Shown: piece after piece, positions 36,536 to 49,600 of the stretch
Position numbering within the stretch: the first letter of the stretch is position 1
Layout of the letters: each line of letters starts with the position of its first letter
Source of the DNA: Helichrysum umbraculigerum
Taxonomy: Eukaryota > Streptophyta > Magnoliopsida > Asterales > Asteraceae
Assembly (NCBI GenBank): GCA_949592205.1
Contig: CATIUR010000006.1
Coordinates: 68,010,001 to 68,074,000 of the forward strand
Direction of reading: 5' to 3'
DNA: 64,000 nucleotides
Position numbers and translations under genes: made by a program
Notes under the pieces: generated by a model
Seen by the model: the letters and a program-made list of their open reading frames with translations, nothing else
What the model was told of the DNA's origin: nothing
Database searches by the model: none

Positions 36536-39500
36536 ATGTCTTCGCCATATGTTGTTCTTGAAAATCGTTCTCTTGATCAGTGGAAAGTGACTGAGCTAAA
36601 AGAAGAGCTCAAGAAACGGAAACTAATGACCAAAGGGTTGAAAGATGATCTCGTTAAGAGGTTGGACGAAGCTATTCGTGCTGAATTGGAAGAGGCTAAC
36701 CAAACCCATGATAATGGTGTCGTTAATGATATTAATCAAACCGAGGTTCCTTCTGAAGATGCAGTGAAAGAGCCGGTTGTTGAGGGCGTAGGGGAAGATA
36801 ACATGACTGAAAAGTTGGATATCAATGAGAGTTTAGAGAAAGATAACTTGACAGAGAATTTGGATAGTGAGAATAGGGATAGAGTTGATCTTGATGATGA
36901 GTTGCGGTCATCGGACACTAAGATGGTTACAAAAGAGGAATATGGCTCTGTTTCTACCAACACCGATGGGTTAAAGGTAGTTCAAGAGATTTCTGTGGAA
37001 ACTTCTGTTATAGTAAGTGAGGTTATGGTATCTGAAGAGCTGGGGAAGCAGGAGTCGGGAAAGGTTGAAATCAACATGGAAAAGGTCTCAAACCTGCAGC
37101 CAAAGGATGGGGAGTCAAAGCCCGTATCATCATCTGATATTGGTAGCCAGGTAGTTGAGGTCAGCCAAGTAAAATCTGAATCTATTTCTATTGATACTAG
37201 TATGTCAATTACTGAAAAGAATGAACTAAAGGATAATGTAATTGCTGATGCTGTGAAATTAGAAGTTGATGTTAAGCCTGAGACAGAATCAGTTGTGGTC
37301 GATGAGCCACATGAGGACAATGCTACTCCTGAAGAGAAAAATGATATTGGAGATGTGGGTTCTCCAGAGAAATTAAATTTAGATCGAAGTTCTGGTGATG
37401 ATTCTATGGAGGAAGATGCTCCAGAAAGTAAACAAGTAGATTCCATCGGTGATACAAGTGAGAAATTGGCAGTGCCTTATGTAATCGAGGATGAGCCTGT
37501 TGATTTAATGGTTGAGGATGTACCTGCTGCCAAGAATACGGAAAGTAGTAAAGATAAAAGTGATCTTACTCTGGCGACCACAAAAAGAAAGCTTCATGGT
37601 AAACTTTTTCTAATTAGGCATCTTTTGTTTATTTTCTTTTCTTGCCATGGTTTTTAATTTGTATCATCTGCTTATTGTTGGCTTAAGTTTGACTTCTTTT
37701 TTCATCAAGTTTTAATATTCTCTACTCTGCTTTTCTCACCTTTTTGAATATAATACAAAAGGAGTAGATACTTTTTTCGTGAGTGCTGAATTTGGTTCAT
37801 GCATGTTTGTACTTCCATATTTATTATTTTATTATCAGGTTGATGTTTGAGAAGTGGAATTGTCGAGCATATTGTCATGCTATTCTGCTGACTATCTGTG
37901 TCTCAAAGAACAGATTGTCTAATTGTAATCTATTCTTGAGCTGTGTATAAATAGAGGTAGATAACTTGGGTGGGAGGTAAGGCAGGTTGGGTAAACAGTC
38001 AAAATGGGCAATTTTCGTTATGGGTTGTGTGCTGGTGATAAATAGACAAGAAAAGTAATTAATCCAGACGTTTATTAAAGTTATTTATAAATACTTACTG
38101 TTTTGTATATAGTCATGGTACTTCAACAATTAAAATAGTATCTTAATACTAACAAAAATGATATAGGGTGTTTTATGTATAAGTACTCTTTGCGAGAATT
38201 TCAACCTCTGAGACATGTTCAACCTGTTCTCTTCTCACCTTTATATGTGACCTGTTAGAGATAAAACATAACATGAACTGGCCATGAGTTAATATTTATT
38301 CTGTTCTGCTGTTTTTCGTGGCTATAGATTGTTGGCATGCTTGTTTTTCTTGTCTATTTTTCCCTTTCCACTTGGCGTTACTTTAAAATCATGTTCATGA
38401 CTATAAATCGCTTTCATGACAGACCAAGAAGCAGTGGCGAATAGTGAGGTAGTAAAGAGGCAGCGCAAGTGGAATTCTGAAGGCCTTAAGGTCCCTGAGC
38501 AGCAAACAACTACCACACCTAAGGGTGCATTTCAGGCTTCCATGAAGAACAGCTTTTCGAGATCTAACTCTTCAGTTAGCAATGAGGAGCCGAAGGAACG
38601 TGTTGGTGAGTCATCATTTATCTTTTGTTGTCTGAGATGTGGTTTGACTCATCAAGGAGGTCTCTAAACTTCTTCTTGCTTTTTTGGCAGTTCCTCCGTC
38701 ATCTAAGCCTCCAACTACTTCTCTCAGGATTGATCGTTTTGTGCGTCCATTCACTTTAAAGGCTGTGCAAGAACTTCTTGGGAAAACTGGTACAATTGTT
38801 AGTTTCTGGATGGATAATATCAAAACCCATTGTTATATTACCGTAAGTTCACTTCTATAGTTCTCACTGCATCATCTCTCACTATTAATGCCTGTTTGTT
38901 TTGCATCTTATGTGTTCTGATCCTTTTTGGAACAGAAGGGTTAAAAAAACATTAATGATTAGAAGCGTAGATTACAAAAATTGGCACATATTGTGTGTGG
39001 TATATGTATGCGTGTCTGTCTCTGTCCTGTGTGTATCTATATGATGGTTCCAGTTATGATGCAAGCAGCATCAACACGACTCCAATATCAACCAAGTAGT
39101 TAATTTGTTTGAAGAGAATTAGGATCTTGTCCTTGTTCTTTTTTGTTCCAATTTGTGTCTAGGTGTGTGTGGGTGGGTGGGTGTGTGTGTGTGTGTGTGT
39201 TTTTCTGGTATTAATGTGTGAGCAAAAATTAAAGTGAGTCTAGTTCTACTTGCAATTAACATCATTTTATGTTGACTTTTGTTGACTAGGACCATGAGTG
39301 CTTTGATGTCTTGGGTTTTCATGTATTAATTTTTATTGTTATAGCAGAAATTTGACTGTACTTATTACTTGTAACGAGTAACCATCTCATGATGTACTTG
39401 TAGACTTGTAATCATCTCATATTTAAGTCTAAAGCATTTATCTGTTTTATTACTTTAAGGAGTGAGGTAGAATGTTAATTGAATTCTGTATTATAATCTT

Positions 39501-40730
39501 CAATGATAGAGAAGAACAGAGAAATCCTTAAGGAAAGTACTTACTTTTAAGATGTAGCTGCAGGTTACTAGTAGAGTAGTAGTCATGGGTGGTGGTGGGC
39601 TGATCAATAACTTATGATCTGTTGGAAACATGTAATTTTTACCTTGTGATGATTATGAGTTCACTTCGATCTATTGTAGATGGATGATACTGCAGTGAAA
39701 TAAATATTTTTTGAGGCATTTGTTTATTTCGTGGTTCTTGATTTCATTTCTGTGTTCACATTAATTGGATTTGTTAACTGAATTTACTTTTTCATTGTAT
39801 ATTATTGTAATAGAAATATGCGTTATGGTGTATATGATAGTGATGGATGCATGGTGGTTCACTGGTTCCTGAATTATAATGTGTAATGTTCCGTTAAACT
39901 CTAAAATACATGGGAAAGAATTTGGAAAAGATCAGATGAGAGTCTGTCCTTCTCAAGTTGACATTTTTTATGCTGCTGGGTTATCAAACATACACTCACT
40001 TTACTCTGACAAACAACGTTTTCTTGGCATATACTGATTTAATATTATTCCTTTAATAATGATCGAATACCTTAAATACCCCTTAGCTGGAAAAACTTCA
40101 ATGTATGAATTCTCTTTGAGCTGTTCGTTGGTCAAAAATAATAATTGATTTGGGAGACCACTTTTTTGTTACAATGCAACGTTATGAATTTTTATTGATG
40201 GATTTTTTCCATACCGCTATGCCAAAGGCCCTTTGGTTGTAATTTTTTGTTTTATGTACTTTTCTCATGTTTGACTGCAGTATTCGTCAGTTGAAGAAGC
40301 TGTAGAGACTCGAAATGCTGTGTACAACCTTCAATGGCCATCATATGGAGGACGTCTTCTCATAGCCGAGTTTGTGGATCCAGCAGAGGTGAAGAGTCGA
40401 ACTGAGGCTCCTCTGCCATCTCCAGTAACTCCTGTCAGCGCCACCACACCTACCCCACCTCAGCCACCTCCGGCCATGACAAAACCACCACAGCAGCAGC
40501 TTCCTCCTCCACCCCCACTCCCGCTGCCACCTCCGCCACCATTGTCTCATCTACCACAGTTAAGAGAACCAGCTCTTCCACCACCTCCCCCACTTCCTCA
40601 GAAAGTGGAACCTCCGATTATGACGTTGGATGATCTGTTCAGAAAGACGAGAGCAACTCCTCGTATTTACTACTTGCCGTTATCTGAGGAGCAAGTTGCA
40701 GAAAAGCTGAAGAGAACTGCAAAGCAGTAG
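36536..40730 (+). CDS. ACINUS: SAP-domain ACINUS homologue, 4 coding exons, 615 aa
   Basis: Plant homologue of Acinus, a nuclear scaffold of the ASAP/PSAP complexes (with SAP18 and RNPS1/SR45) that act with the exon-junction complex on splicing and gene regulation. Exons: 36536-37598, 38423-38605, 38691-38842, 40281-40730; one frame. I chose the ATG at 36536 (MSSPYVVLENRSLDQWKVTE) because the family begins this way; an in-frame upstream ATG at 36467 lies within the likely UTR intron. The SAP DNA/RNA-binding domain is at about residues 10-45 (LKEELKKRKLMTKGLKDDLV). About 50-355 is acidic and low-complexity. About 430-500 is the RRM-like domain (TSLRIDRFVRPFTLKAVQEL; GGRLLIAEFVDP). A proline-rich stretch follows, then the RNPS1/SAP18-binding (RSB) motif at 581-600 (TLDDLFRKT...IYYLPL). 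The length is close to that of the Arabidopsis homologue. No lesion seen. Confidence 0.93.
39162..39200 (+). repeat. GT microsatellite in ACINUS intron
   Basis: A (GT)n run with GGGT interruptions lies in the long intron 38843-40280. I see no exon or gene in the rest of that intron. Confidence 0.85.
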
Positions 40731-41846
40731 GGACTGATTAGACTGCTTAGAATATGAATGAATGTAAGATAATGGTAACAGGTATCATCATACAATTACA
40801 TGTTTGCAGGTCTGCAGGTGTTGCGATTAGGAAGGAACTGTTGGAGCAGAGGAGGAGCTTGTTTCGTGATAATAGATTTAGATGTTCTCGAGAACTCCCC
40901 TTATTTTTAAGACCAAAAAGCCTCAACTCGTTTGAGTGGATCAAAACTCATATCTGCTTTCTTTATTTTTCGGATATTGAAGGGTGTTCTCAAAACATTA
41001 TACCAATGGTTGAGATTACTTTTGTATGCCTAATGGAGTTGGGAGACTTGCCTTTTTTTCCCCTTTCTTTTCTGTTAAACAAAAAAATGTATGTTTCTTC
41101 AAAATACGTGGAACTCTTCTTTATGCCGGTGCCATTTGTGTTGCCGTGGGATGGCCCCAAGTGAACAACTAAGTGCTAGATAGAAAATGCAAAAACCGAG
41201 TAGAAAAACAGTGTCATGTATTTATTAGACAAAAAAAGTCAATAATTTTGCGTATGTATGTATTTAAAAGTTGTTTAAAACATGCTGAAATGCTAGAAAT
41301 ATGACAGTGAAATGGAGGTGAAGATGGTTCCCAAGATAGAAGGTCTGGAGAGCAAAATGGGTTTATAAATGCTTGTTTCGTCTACAACAATAATAAGAAG
41401 CATATGGTTTTGATTTTTCATAAAAGATTAAAGGGTAAGGTTCTAATGGGAAGGTCTCAAATGAGAGGAAGTAAGGGCATGCCGAATTCACTGCATTTAA
41501 GAAAAAATTGTCATCCAGATTCACTGCATTTTACCAACGGAATACTGCATTTTAATAACACTTTATTTTACATCTATAAAATTTCACTGCATTTTAACAA
41601 CACTGCACTTTACACATGTAGATTTGTTCCTAAAATACAGTGAATTCGGCATACCCCTCCTTTGCTCGTCTTATGTCTTATCTCAAACAAAGTCTTTGAC
41701 AATCTTATGTAGTCTTATGTAAAAGATATAAAGAATGCGTAAATATAATAGATGTTTGACTTCTTGATCATATATAATAAGTTCCTTAATTTAAGTATCA
41801 TACAAAAGGTCAGTTTCTTTTGGTGGTTGATTAATATACTTGTAGG
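40731..41846 (+). other. ACINUS 3' UTR and downstream spacer
   Basis: The first several hundred bases are probably 3' UTR, possibly with a small intron (GTATCATC...TTTGCAG at 40783-40809). After that I see no gene. A short TTCACTGCATTTTA-type repeat lies at 41490-41610. Confidence 0.35.
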
Positions 41847-41856
41847 TAGGTTTGAT

Positions 41857-42701
41857 GAGTAACGTTCAAATGAGTACACCAATTTTGAGTGAGAATGAGG
41901 GAACCAACATATTTCTGCCATGTGTCACTTTATTCTCTCTCCTCCACATTTTTAAAAATTAAATATCTCACAAACGGTAAGTCGAAAAATCATGAAAATT
42001 GCACCATAAAATTCAGCGTTTTCTCCTCTTCGATTTGCCGTCCCTCAAGACATACTTTTGACAACTTTTTTTTTTCTCATTTTTTGGTGGGTTTCACAAA
42101 TTAGTAACACATGTGTTAGTGATTAGTTGTACATTTAATTTCTGGTTAAGGTTAGGGTTTAGGGTTAGGTTTAGGGTTTAGTAGGGTTTATGGTTTAGGG
42201 TTTATAAGGGTTTAGGGTTTATAAGGGGTTCAAAGTTTAGGGTTTAGAAATATTTAGGGTTTAGCGTTTTGTAAAGCGTTTAGGGTTTAGGGTTTGGGGT
42301 TTAGGGGTTAGGGGTTAGGGTTTAGGGTTTGAGGTTTGGGGTTTCGCCCCGAAACCCCAAACCTCAAACCCTAAACCCTAACCCCTAACCCCTAAACAAC
42401 AAACCCTAAACCCTAAACGCAACACTTTAACACATGTGTTAGTAAATGTGAAACCCACCAAAAAAATGAAAAAAAAAAAAACTTTTCGAAAGTATGTCTT
42501 GAGGGACGGCAAATCAAAGAGGAGAAAACGACGAATTTAATGGTGCAATTTTCATAATTTTTCGATTTGTCGTTTGTGAGATAATTGATGTTGGGGGTAA
42601 ATGGGTTTTGTACATGTGGAACATTCTCTTTGTACACATGGCTTGATATCATTGGTTCCCTCATTCTCACACAAATTCCTATTCTCATTTGAACCCTACC
42701 C
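41857..42701. mobile_element. Fold-back MULE-type element with telomere-like core (845 bp)
   Basis: Bounded by a perfect 10-bp direct repeat TAGGTTTGAT (41847-41856 and 42702-42711). Its two arms (about 41857-42120 and 42425-42701) are inverted copies: TGAGAATGAGGGAACCAA, TCTCACAAACG, GTCCCTCAAGACATAC and AACACATGTGTTAGT occur in both, in opposite senses. The core is made of TTTAGGG-type repeats. No ORF of transposase type. The TSD length and long inverted arms suggest a Mutator-related fold-back transposon. Confidence 0.8.
42148..42419. repeat. Interstitial telomere-like repeats with 47-bp perfect palindrome
   Basis: Degenerate TTTAGGG, TTAGGGG and TTTATGG units run on the plus strand from 42148 to 42346, then switch strand to CCCTAAA units until about 42419. 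At the switch, 42300-42346 and 42350-42396 are exact inverted copies (47 bases each) separated by three C bases. This would form a very stable hairpin. It is not a chromosome end, since it is inside a transposon with TSDs. Confidence 0.9.
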
Positions 42702-42711
42702 TAGGTTTGAT

Positions 42712-43083
42712 ATAATATACATCAGATTGCACATCATTCTCATACATTAGTTTGTACTTTTTAGTTAAGGTAGCATGGACGGTATGAGACCTTGAGTTCT
42801 TATTCAATCTGATTCATTGTGCATATATTGTAATCGACAGGCAAAAACGTGTCTTTTCTTAGTTTTGACCGTGCAAAAAATATAATGCGTCACCTAATAC
42901 CCTTAAAATATATACTTCTCATATATTTGACACTTTTCGAGGGTGCATTTACTCCATGCCTTTTTTGTACACCCGCCTCTAGATACAAGGCTTCTCCTGA
43001 GTTGTGCCCGTAGTCCTCGTACCGAGTATATTGGTAAAACTCAGTGCTTTAAATCTTTGATTATGCGGATTTTACTAGTATGG
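42712..43083. other. Spacer
   Basis: No gene or bounded repeat recognised. Confidence 0.4.
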
Positions 43084-43270
43084 AGTACATGTGGCGGAGG
43101 TACTTGAGATCAATGGGTTGCACATGCTACATATGGAATCAAAATACTTAGTGTAATTTTTTTATTTTTCTAATATATCGTAGTTGCTATAGTTGTCCAA
43201 TATTGCTATACATGACCCCAAATCCCCAATGACCCATAAAATAAAATAAAAAAAAACCAAAATTTAATAA

Positions 43271-45549
43271 TGTAACAACCGCCAAATTAGGGCTAGTATT
43301 AGCGCCTAATTCTTTGTTAATGCATGTAATTAGTTCTGTGTTAGGCTAATTTATGTATCGGATTATATGTTGGTTAATATATACAACTTTGCGATTTGAT
43401 TAAATCGTACGCAACTTAAATAGAATGAGATTCTATTCTGTCAACACGGACGTTGGTGAACAAATGTTTATAAACTGAAATAACGCAATTATGACCGAAA
43501 TGATATTTTATAATAGTTAATAACTGCTTTGTACTACTCGAATAAAACTTACACAATCTAAAAACAAAAGTAATTAAATTTAACTTAATCTATTAAAGAT
43601 TTAAGGAAATAATCTAAATAAATTATTTAACAAGAGTTGTGAATTTATAAATATAATTAAACGCGTAAAATAAATATTTAACGCATAAACTACGGAGAAA
43701 ACGAACACCGCAAGGTGAACGGGGGCTGAAAAGTGGAGGTTAAAACCCCCACTCTTTTTCTTTTCCTTCCACTTCCCATTTCCTTTCTCTCTCTCCTTTC
43801 TTTTCTTCCTCTCTAATCACCAACCAAACCACCAACCAAAATACTCGCAAAATCGCTAATTACTACGTCAAAACAAGCTTGGATCATAGCCTCTCTTTGG
43901 AAGAAAACGTTCACCGCATCCCGATCTACATTCCTATCTTTTCGGATTTTCAATCCGACGCCGCGTAAGTTTCCGACAAATCCCGACATCTCTCGTTTTT
44001 GATCATTTTTACTAGTTTGCGGTTTTAATAGGCTTAATATGTTCATATAAGGGTTGGGTAAAAGATTTGGACCCAACGGAAACCGGAAAACTCGTTTTCG
44101 ACAAAATTTCCGGCCATCAGACCGCTACGTCGCATTTGGCCAGGGGCCTCTGCGACGTCGCGGCCTACGTCGCATAAGAACCTCAACGTCGCACTAGCGA
44201 CGCTGCCTCCTACGTCGCATTGATTTGCGAAGGTCGCATCATGCGACGTACATGCCCACGTCGCACCCGACGTCGCACCCGACGTCGCACCCGACGTCGC
44301 ACCCGACGTCGCACCCGACGTCGCACCTGACGTCGCACCTGACGTCGCACCCGACGTCGCACGCTACGTCGCACATAACAGACCCTTGAAAAGTCAGATT
44401 TTACTAAGTGTCGAACTTACACAACTTCAAATACTTATGTCATACGACTTAACAAACGTCATAGAACATACTTTCTATTACAATTACACTAAATTGCGTT
44501 ATAAATGATAAACTTTAATTATAACAAACCACCAACGGGCCGTATACTTTGATATAAATGAGAACGAACCAACATTTAACACAACGGGGTATGAACAACT
44601 AGCCTAGATGGTCTTGCGAGACATCTACTTACTTAACCTTATGTGTTTAGGCACTAGAAGGTTACGGGTTCGGAGAACCTACTTGCTTTACTACTACTTG
44701 CTAATTACTACTGCTCGACTCAGGTGAGTCTTACAGCCCCACTTTTACTGTTTTATACTTTGGGGTGAGATACTTAGCAACTGTTTTACGTATGAACACA
44801 ATGTACTGAACTGAAAACATTACTGATTACAAACAAACGCATGAGTTACTTTTATCCACTGAAAGCCTCCTAATCGTAAGTTGTTAGTTATGGACTTAAG
44901 CGCGATTACTAATAGATGGATCCATTTGGGACTGACAATCCCTGTCTGGGGTGGTAGCGCCACCACGTACTGATTTACACGTAGAAACAGACATATTAGT
45001 ATTTGTTACATATGAGTGTGCGGATAGCACTCACGGGGGTACGTGATATATTCACACTACACGGTTAAGCTTCAACTTATGAGCTCATGGCACTGTACTG
45101 ATATACTGATTAACTTACTTTGCTTGATAGCAATACGGGTACATACTTGTGGTTCATAACATTTACTTATTACTAAACCTGTGAGATTCACCAACCTTTT
45201 TGGTTGACACTTTCTAGCTTTGTATCTCAGGTACACTTACGGAGTAGGTTCACTCCGGGATTGCTAGCTAGAGTCGCATGATTTACAAACTGCATTTAAC
45301 GAAGATTCTTTGGCATTATCTTTTGTAACTATGATTATGTAATAGAATCTTCCGCTATACGCGCGGACTCTAGGAAACTACATTTTTGTGTACGAAAACC
45401 TACGGTTTTCAAACGATTCAAATTATGAAATGTAACTATTTTACAAACGTCTCATTTAGAGGTCGTTTGCTATATATCTTGTGCTTTGTATATTGATTAG
45501 TAACACTCAAAGTATGCTTCCGCAAACCGTTAAATTTGGGGGTGTTACA
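43271..45549 (+). repeat. 5' long terminal repeat
   Basis: 2279 bp, starts TGTAACAACCGCC, ends GGGGGTGTTACA. Includes a tandem CGACGTCGCACC array (44260-44365) with two more 12-bp units than the 3' LTR, within a wider CpG-rich block (44125-44380). A pyrimidine-rich stretch and splice-like motifs around 43740-43830 may belong to the transcript leader. Confidence 0.96.
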
Positions 45550-45552
45550 GAT

Positions 45553-45570
45553 TGGTATCAGAGCCTAAGG
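45553..45570 (+). other. Primer-binding site, initiator tRNA-Met
   Basis: TGGTATCAGAGCCTAAGG starts three bases after the 5' LTR. Its first 14 bases match the complement of the plant initiator tRNA-Met 3' end. Confidence 0.9.
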
Positions 45571-45870
45571 TTATAGTGAACTAGGTTGCATTTAGTGGGC
45601 CTAGACTATGACCATTAGGCAGTATTCTCTTATTAGACATGACTAGTTCAGGAATTACAGCATACAACTTTAATTTAACATAGCCTGATCAACTATGTAC
45701 AATTAAGGAAAGATGATGTAAGATCTGAAATGATTATGTTGAACAGGGATACGTTAGTTGACTCTGACTACGAGAGAACCGGACCATTACTTGATACGTG
45801 CTAGACACTAGGCTGGATATGATATATGTATATATATTGGCCTCAAACTTACTAACGCTTTGTCTCAGAA

Positions 45871-46356
45871 ATGGCAAACATCCCATCCAACTCGTCTCGT
45901 TCTCAAACCGGGTCGCAGAACCCAAGGGTAGCAAGGAGGAACGCTAGGTTGCCTCGAGCTGGCCCATACCCCACTCACTTCACCTTGCCGGCCTTAGCCG
46001 CTAGGGTGAACCAACACGAGCAACGACTTCGCACCATGGATGTCGTGTTGCAAGAAACCAACGAAAACTGGAGACTTACATCTCTCGAACGCATAGAACA
46101 AGTCTCCGACGATCTGGAAACCACTAACAACAACATGGACGTCCTTCGCAACCAAATAATAGAAATAAGGGTGGAAAATGCCCTTCTGCAACAAAGGATG
46201 GATGAATATGTGCAACGCTCACTTGAGGCAGAAGAGTATGCGCGTGGACTAACCCAACGACTAGCACTAGCAGAAGACAACGCCCGACAAGCTAGCAGGC
46301 TTGCAAACACTGTGGACCGTCTTGTCACGATGATGGAGCAGATTAACCTACGTTAA
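45871..46356 (+). CDS. Extra coiled-coil ORF upstream of gag, 161 aa
   Basis: Intact reading frame between the primer-binding site and gag, in the sense orientation. The N-terminal third (1-50) is basic and Ser/Arg/Pro-rich (SQNPRVARRNARLPRAGPYP). The rest is a long amphipathic helix with heptad-like hydrophobic spacing (ALAARVNQHEQRLRTMDVVL, then NQIIEIRVENALLQQRMDEY), predicted to be a coiled coil. There is no zinc knuckle or protease. Such an ORF is not part of the standard gag-pol set. Intactness in a young element argues that it is used, perhaps in particle assembly or RNA handling, but this is inference. Confidence 0.75.
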   Translation: MANIPSNSSRSQTGSQNPRVARRNARLPRAGPYPTHFTLPALAARVNQHEQRLRTMDVVLQETNENWRLTSLERIEQVSDDLETTNNNMDVLRNQIIEIRVENALLQQRMDEYVQRSLEAEEYARGLTQRLALAEDNARQASRLANTVDRLVTMMEQINLR

Positions 46357-46638
46357 GACTAGTGTAGCCTTTGTCTTGTAATCTAGTAACTATCTAAGCA
46401 CTACTCTACGTTTCAGTCGGATGTAACAATTCCCGACATCTTTTGTAATACATCTGTAGGATGTAACCTTTGAACTCGTATCATCTATCAAATATTTCTT
46501 GTTGTTCAACTCATATTAATTGCCATAATTCTTTTTCATATTGATGTGATGTATTACCATCTTTATACATGTACATCTGAAATACATACAACTTTCTTGC
46601 AAAATCTCACGTATCTCCATTTCTTTTATTGAAGAGTC

Positions 46639-49600
46639 ATGCCGCCAAAGACAAGACCTTACACGGATGCTCAGATCACTTCACTCATAACCCAGGCGGT
46701 TACTGAAGCCTTAGCTCGGAACACTCCACCTGGTTCCACAAGAAACAGCGATGCCGCTGAAACTTCTGCTGCTAAACCTTGTTCATACAAGGATTTTCAA
46801 AACTGCAAACCCTTGAGCTTCAAGGGGATCGAAGGAGCCATCGGACTTATTAGATGGTTTGAAAAGATGGAATCCGTTTTCCGCATCAGCAAATGTGCGG
46901 AGGACGACAAAGTCAAATTCTCCACCTGCACCCTCGAGGATGGTGCCCTCTCGTGGTGGAATTCCTATACCCAGTCTGTGGGTATTGATACAGCTTATCT
47001 ACTCCCTTGGGAGGATCTGAAGAAAATGCTCACTGATGAGTATTGCCCGGCCGAACAACTCTACAAACTGGACGAAGAGTTCTGGAACTTGAAAGTACAA
47101 GGAACTGACATCGTTGGATACACCACCAGATTCCAACAACTCACCGTCCTTCGCCCAACTATGGCGGGTACTGAACCCGAAAAGATCAAGAAATACATCC
47201 GCGGCCTCCCGGAACCTGTCCGGGGGAATGTCGCCTCGTCAAAACAAACCACTCTTCATGGTGCCATTCGGTTAGCCCATGAACTTCTAGCCATGAACGA
47301 GGACCCAGAACCACCCACTCCAACCTCCAACAGCAACAAAAGAAAATGGTCCGACAACCACAACAACCACCAAAACAAGAAACCTGAAACCATTAAAGCC
47401 TATACCTCCGGTACTGATGACAAGGGGGCGTATAAGGGAACCAAACCCTATTGCTCCAAGTGCCAACGACACCACCATGGTTCTTGTCCCTGTAGCAAGT
47501 GTAAGAGATTTGGACACTTGGCTAGGGATTGTAGATCAAACACCACTGACACCAACACCTCTGCACCAAAGACTTGTTATGGGTGCAACGGTACGGGGCA
47601 TTTCAAGAAAGACTGCCCGAAACTGAACAACAACAACAACAGGAACAACAACAATGCTCGAGGAAGAGCTTTTGTACTGAAATCTGGGGAAGCCCGTCAA
47701 GACCCGAATGTGGTCACGGGTACGTTCCTTCTCAACAACTTGACTGCTTCTGTATTATTCGATACTGGTGCTGATAAGAGCTTTATTTCCGACGAATTTT
47801 ATCCACTACTTGACACTACACCTATTGCCTTAGATTCTAAGTACACTATAGAATTGGCAAACGGAAAACTTATTGAGGCCGACAGTGTAATACCTAATTG
47901 CACTCTGAACTTAGCTAACGAGCTCTTTCCCATTGACTTGATACCTGTCGAAATCGGCAGCTTTGACATCATCGTCGGTATGGATTGGTTGTCCAAGCAC
48001 CGAGCCGAAATCGTTTGTTTCGAGAAAATTGTACGCATTCCTCTCGTCACCGGTGGGACTTTGAGCATACAAGGGGAGACCGGTGGGACGAGAATAAACA
48101 TCATTTCTTGCATGAAAACCCGAAAGTACTTGAGAAAAGGGTACCAGGCAATCCTCGCACACATTATGGAGAAAAAGTCGGTGGAAAAGCGACTTGAGGA
48201 TGTGCCTATCGTTCGAGACTTCCCAGAAGTCTTTCCTGAAGACTTGCCTGGCCTTCCGCCAACTAGACAAGTCGAATTCTCTATTGACCTTGTGCCCGGC
48301 GCAGCACCCGTGGCACGAGCCCCTTACCGACTAGCCCCATCAGAACTTCAGGAGTTGTCTACTCAGTTACAGGAACTCCTGGACAAGGGATTTATTCGAC
48401 CAAGTTCCTCACCTTGGGGAGCTCCGGTCCTGTTTGTGAAAAAGAAAGACGGTTCTTTCCGCATGTGCATCGACTACCGTGAACTCAACAAATTAACTGT
48501 CAAGAACCGTTACCCACTTCCTCGCATTGATGACCTGTTTGACCAACTTCAGGGATCGAGTTTTTACTCAAAGATCGATCTACGGTCTGGTTACCACCAA
48601 CTCCGAGTTCGTGATGAAGATATTCCTAAAACTGCTTTCCGAACTCGCTACGGGCATTATGAATTCCAAGTGATGCCATTCGGCTTAACCAACGCACCGG
48701 CAGTATTCATGGATCTTATGAATCGGGTGTGCAAACCTTACCTTGACAAGTTTGTTATCGTATTTATCGATGATATCTTGATTTACTCGCGCACTGAACA
48801 TGAACACGCGCAACACCTGACAACCATCCTAGAGCTGCTCAAACACGAAGAGTTGTACGCCAAATTCTCTAAGTGTGAGTTCTGGATGAAAACCGTTCAA
48901 TTTCTCGGACACGTCATTGACAATCAAGGGATTCATGTTGATCCTTCAAAAATCGAGGCTATCAAGGGTTGGCAAGCTCCTACTACTCCGACCGAGGTAC
49001 GCCAATTCTTAGGGCTCGCCGGGTACTACAGGCGATTCATTGAGAACTTTTCGAAAATAGCCCTACCTCTCACTGCACTGACTCAAAAAGAAAAGAAGTT
49101 CGATTGGACTGACAAACAGGAGTCAGCTTTCCAGCTACTAAAACAGAAACTCTGCAGTGCACCTATCTTATCTTTACCCGAAGGTAACGATGACTTCGTG
49201 GTATACTGTGATGCTTCACACCAAGGTCTTGGTTGCGTGTTGATGCAACGAGACAAGGTCATCGCTTACGCCTCTCGACAACTCAAGGTCCACGAAAAGA
49301 ATTACACAACTCATGACCTGGAGTTGGGGGCTGTTGTATTCGCTCTAAAAATCTGGAGACACTACTTATACGGTACCAAGTGTACAATCTTTACTGACCA
49401 TAAAAGTCTCCAACATATCTTCGATCAAAAGGATCTCAACATGAGGCAACGTCGATGGGTCGAGTTGCTTACTGATTATGACTGCGAAATCCGTTATCAT
49501 CCGGGCAAGGCGAATGTTGTCGCCGATGCCTTAAGCCGAAAAGAACGAGTGAAACCACTTCGAGTTCGAGCTCTTGGTATGACCATTTACAACGATCTCA

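Noticed and set aside
36982..37446. 154-aa Ser/Thr-rich minus-strand frame
   Set aside because: Antisense shadow of the acidic low-complexity region of ACINUS.
42148..42419. Telomere-like repeats as a possible chromosome end or fusion point
   Set aside because: Units are degenerate, the block is short, and it sits symmetrically inside an element with a TSD, so a head-to-head telomere fusion is unlikely.
43813..44076. 87-aa minus-strand open frame, repeated identically at 51627-51890
   Set aside because: It lies in both LTRs and is identical only because the LTRs are. There is no domain, and it runs against the direction of the element.
44260..44365. Regular 12-bp repeats resembling a CRISPR array
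   Set aside because: Units are contiguous with no spacers and the genome is eukaryotic; it is a minisatellite within an LTR.
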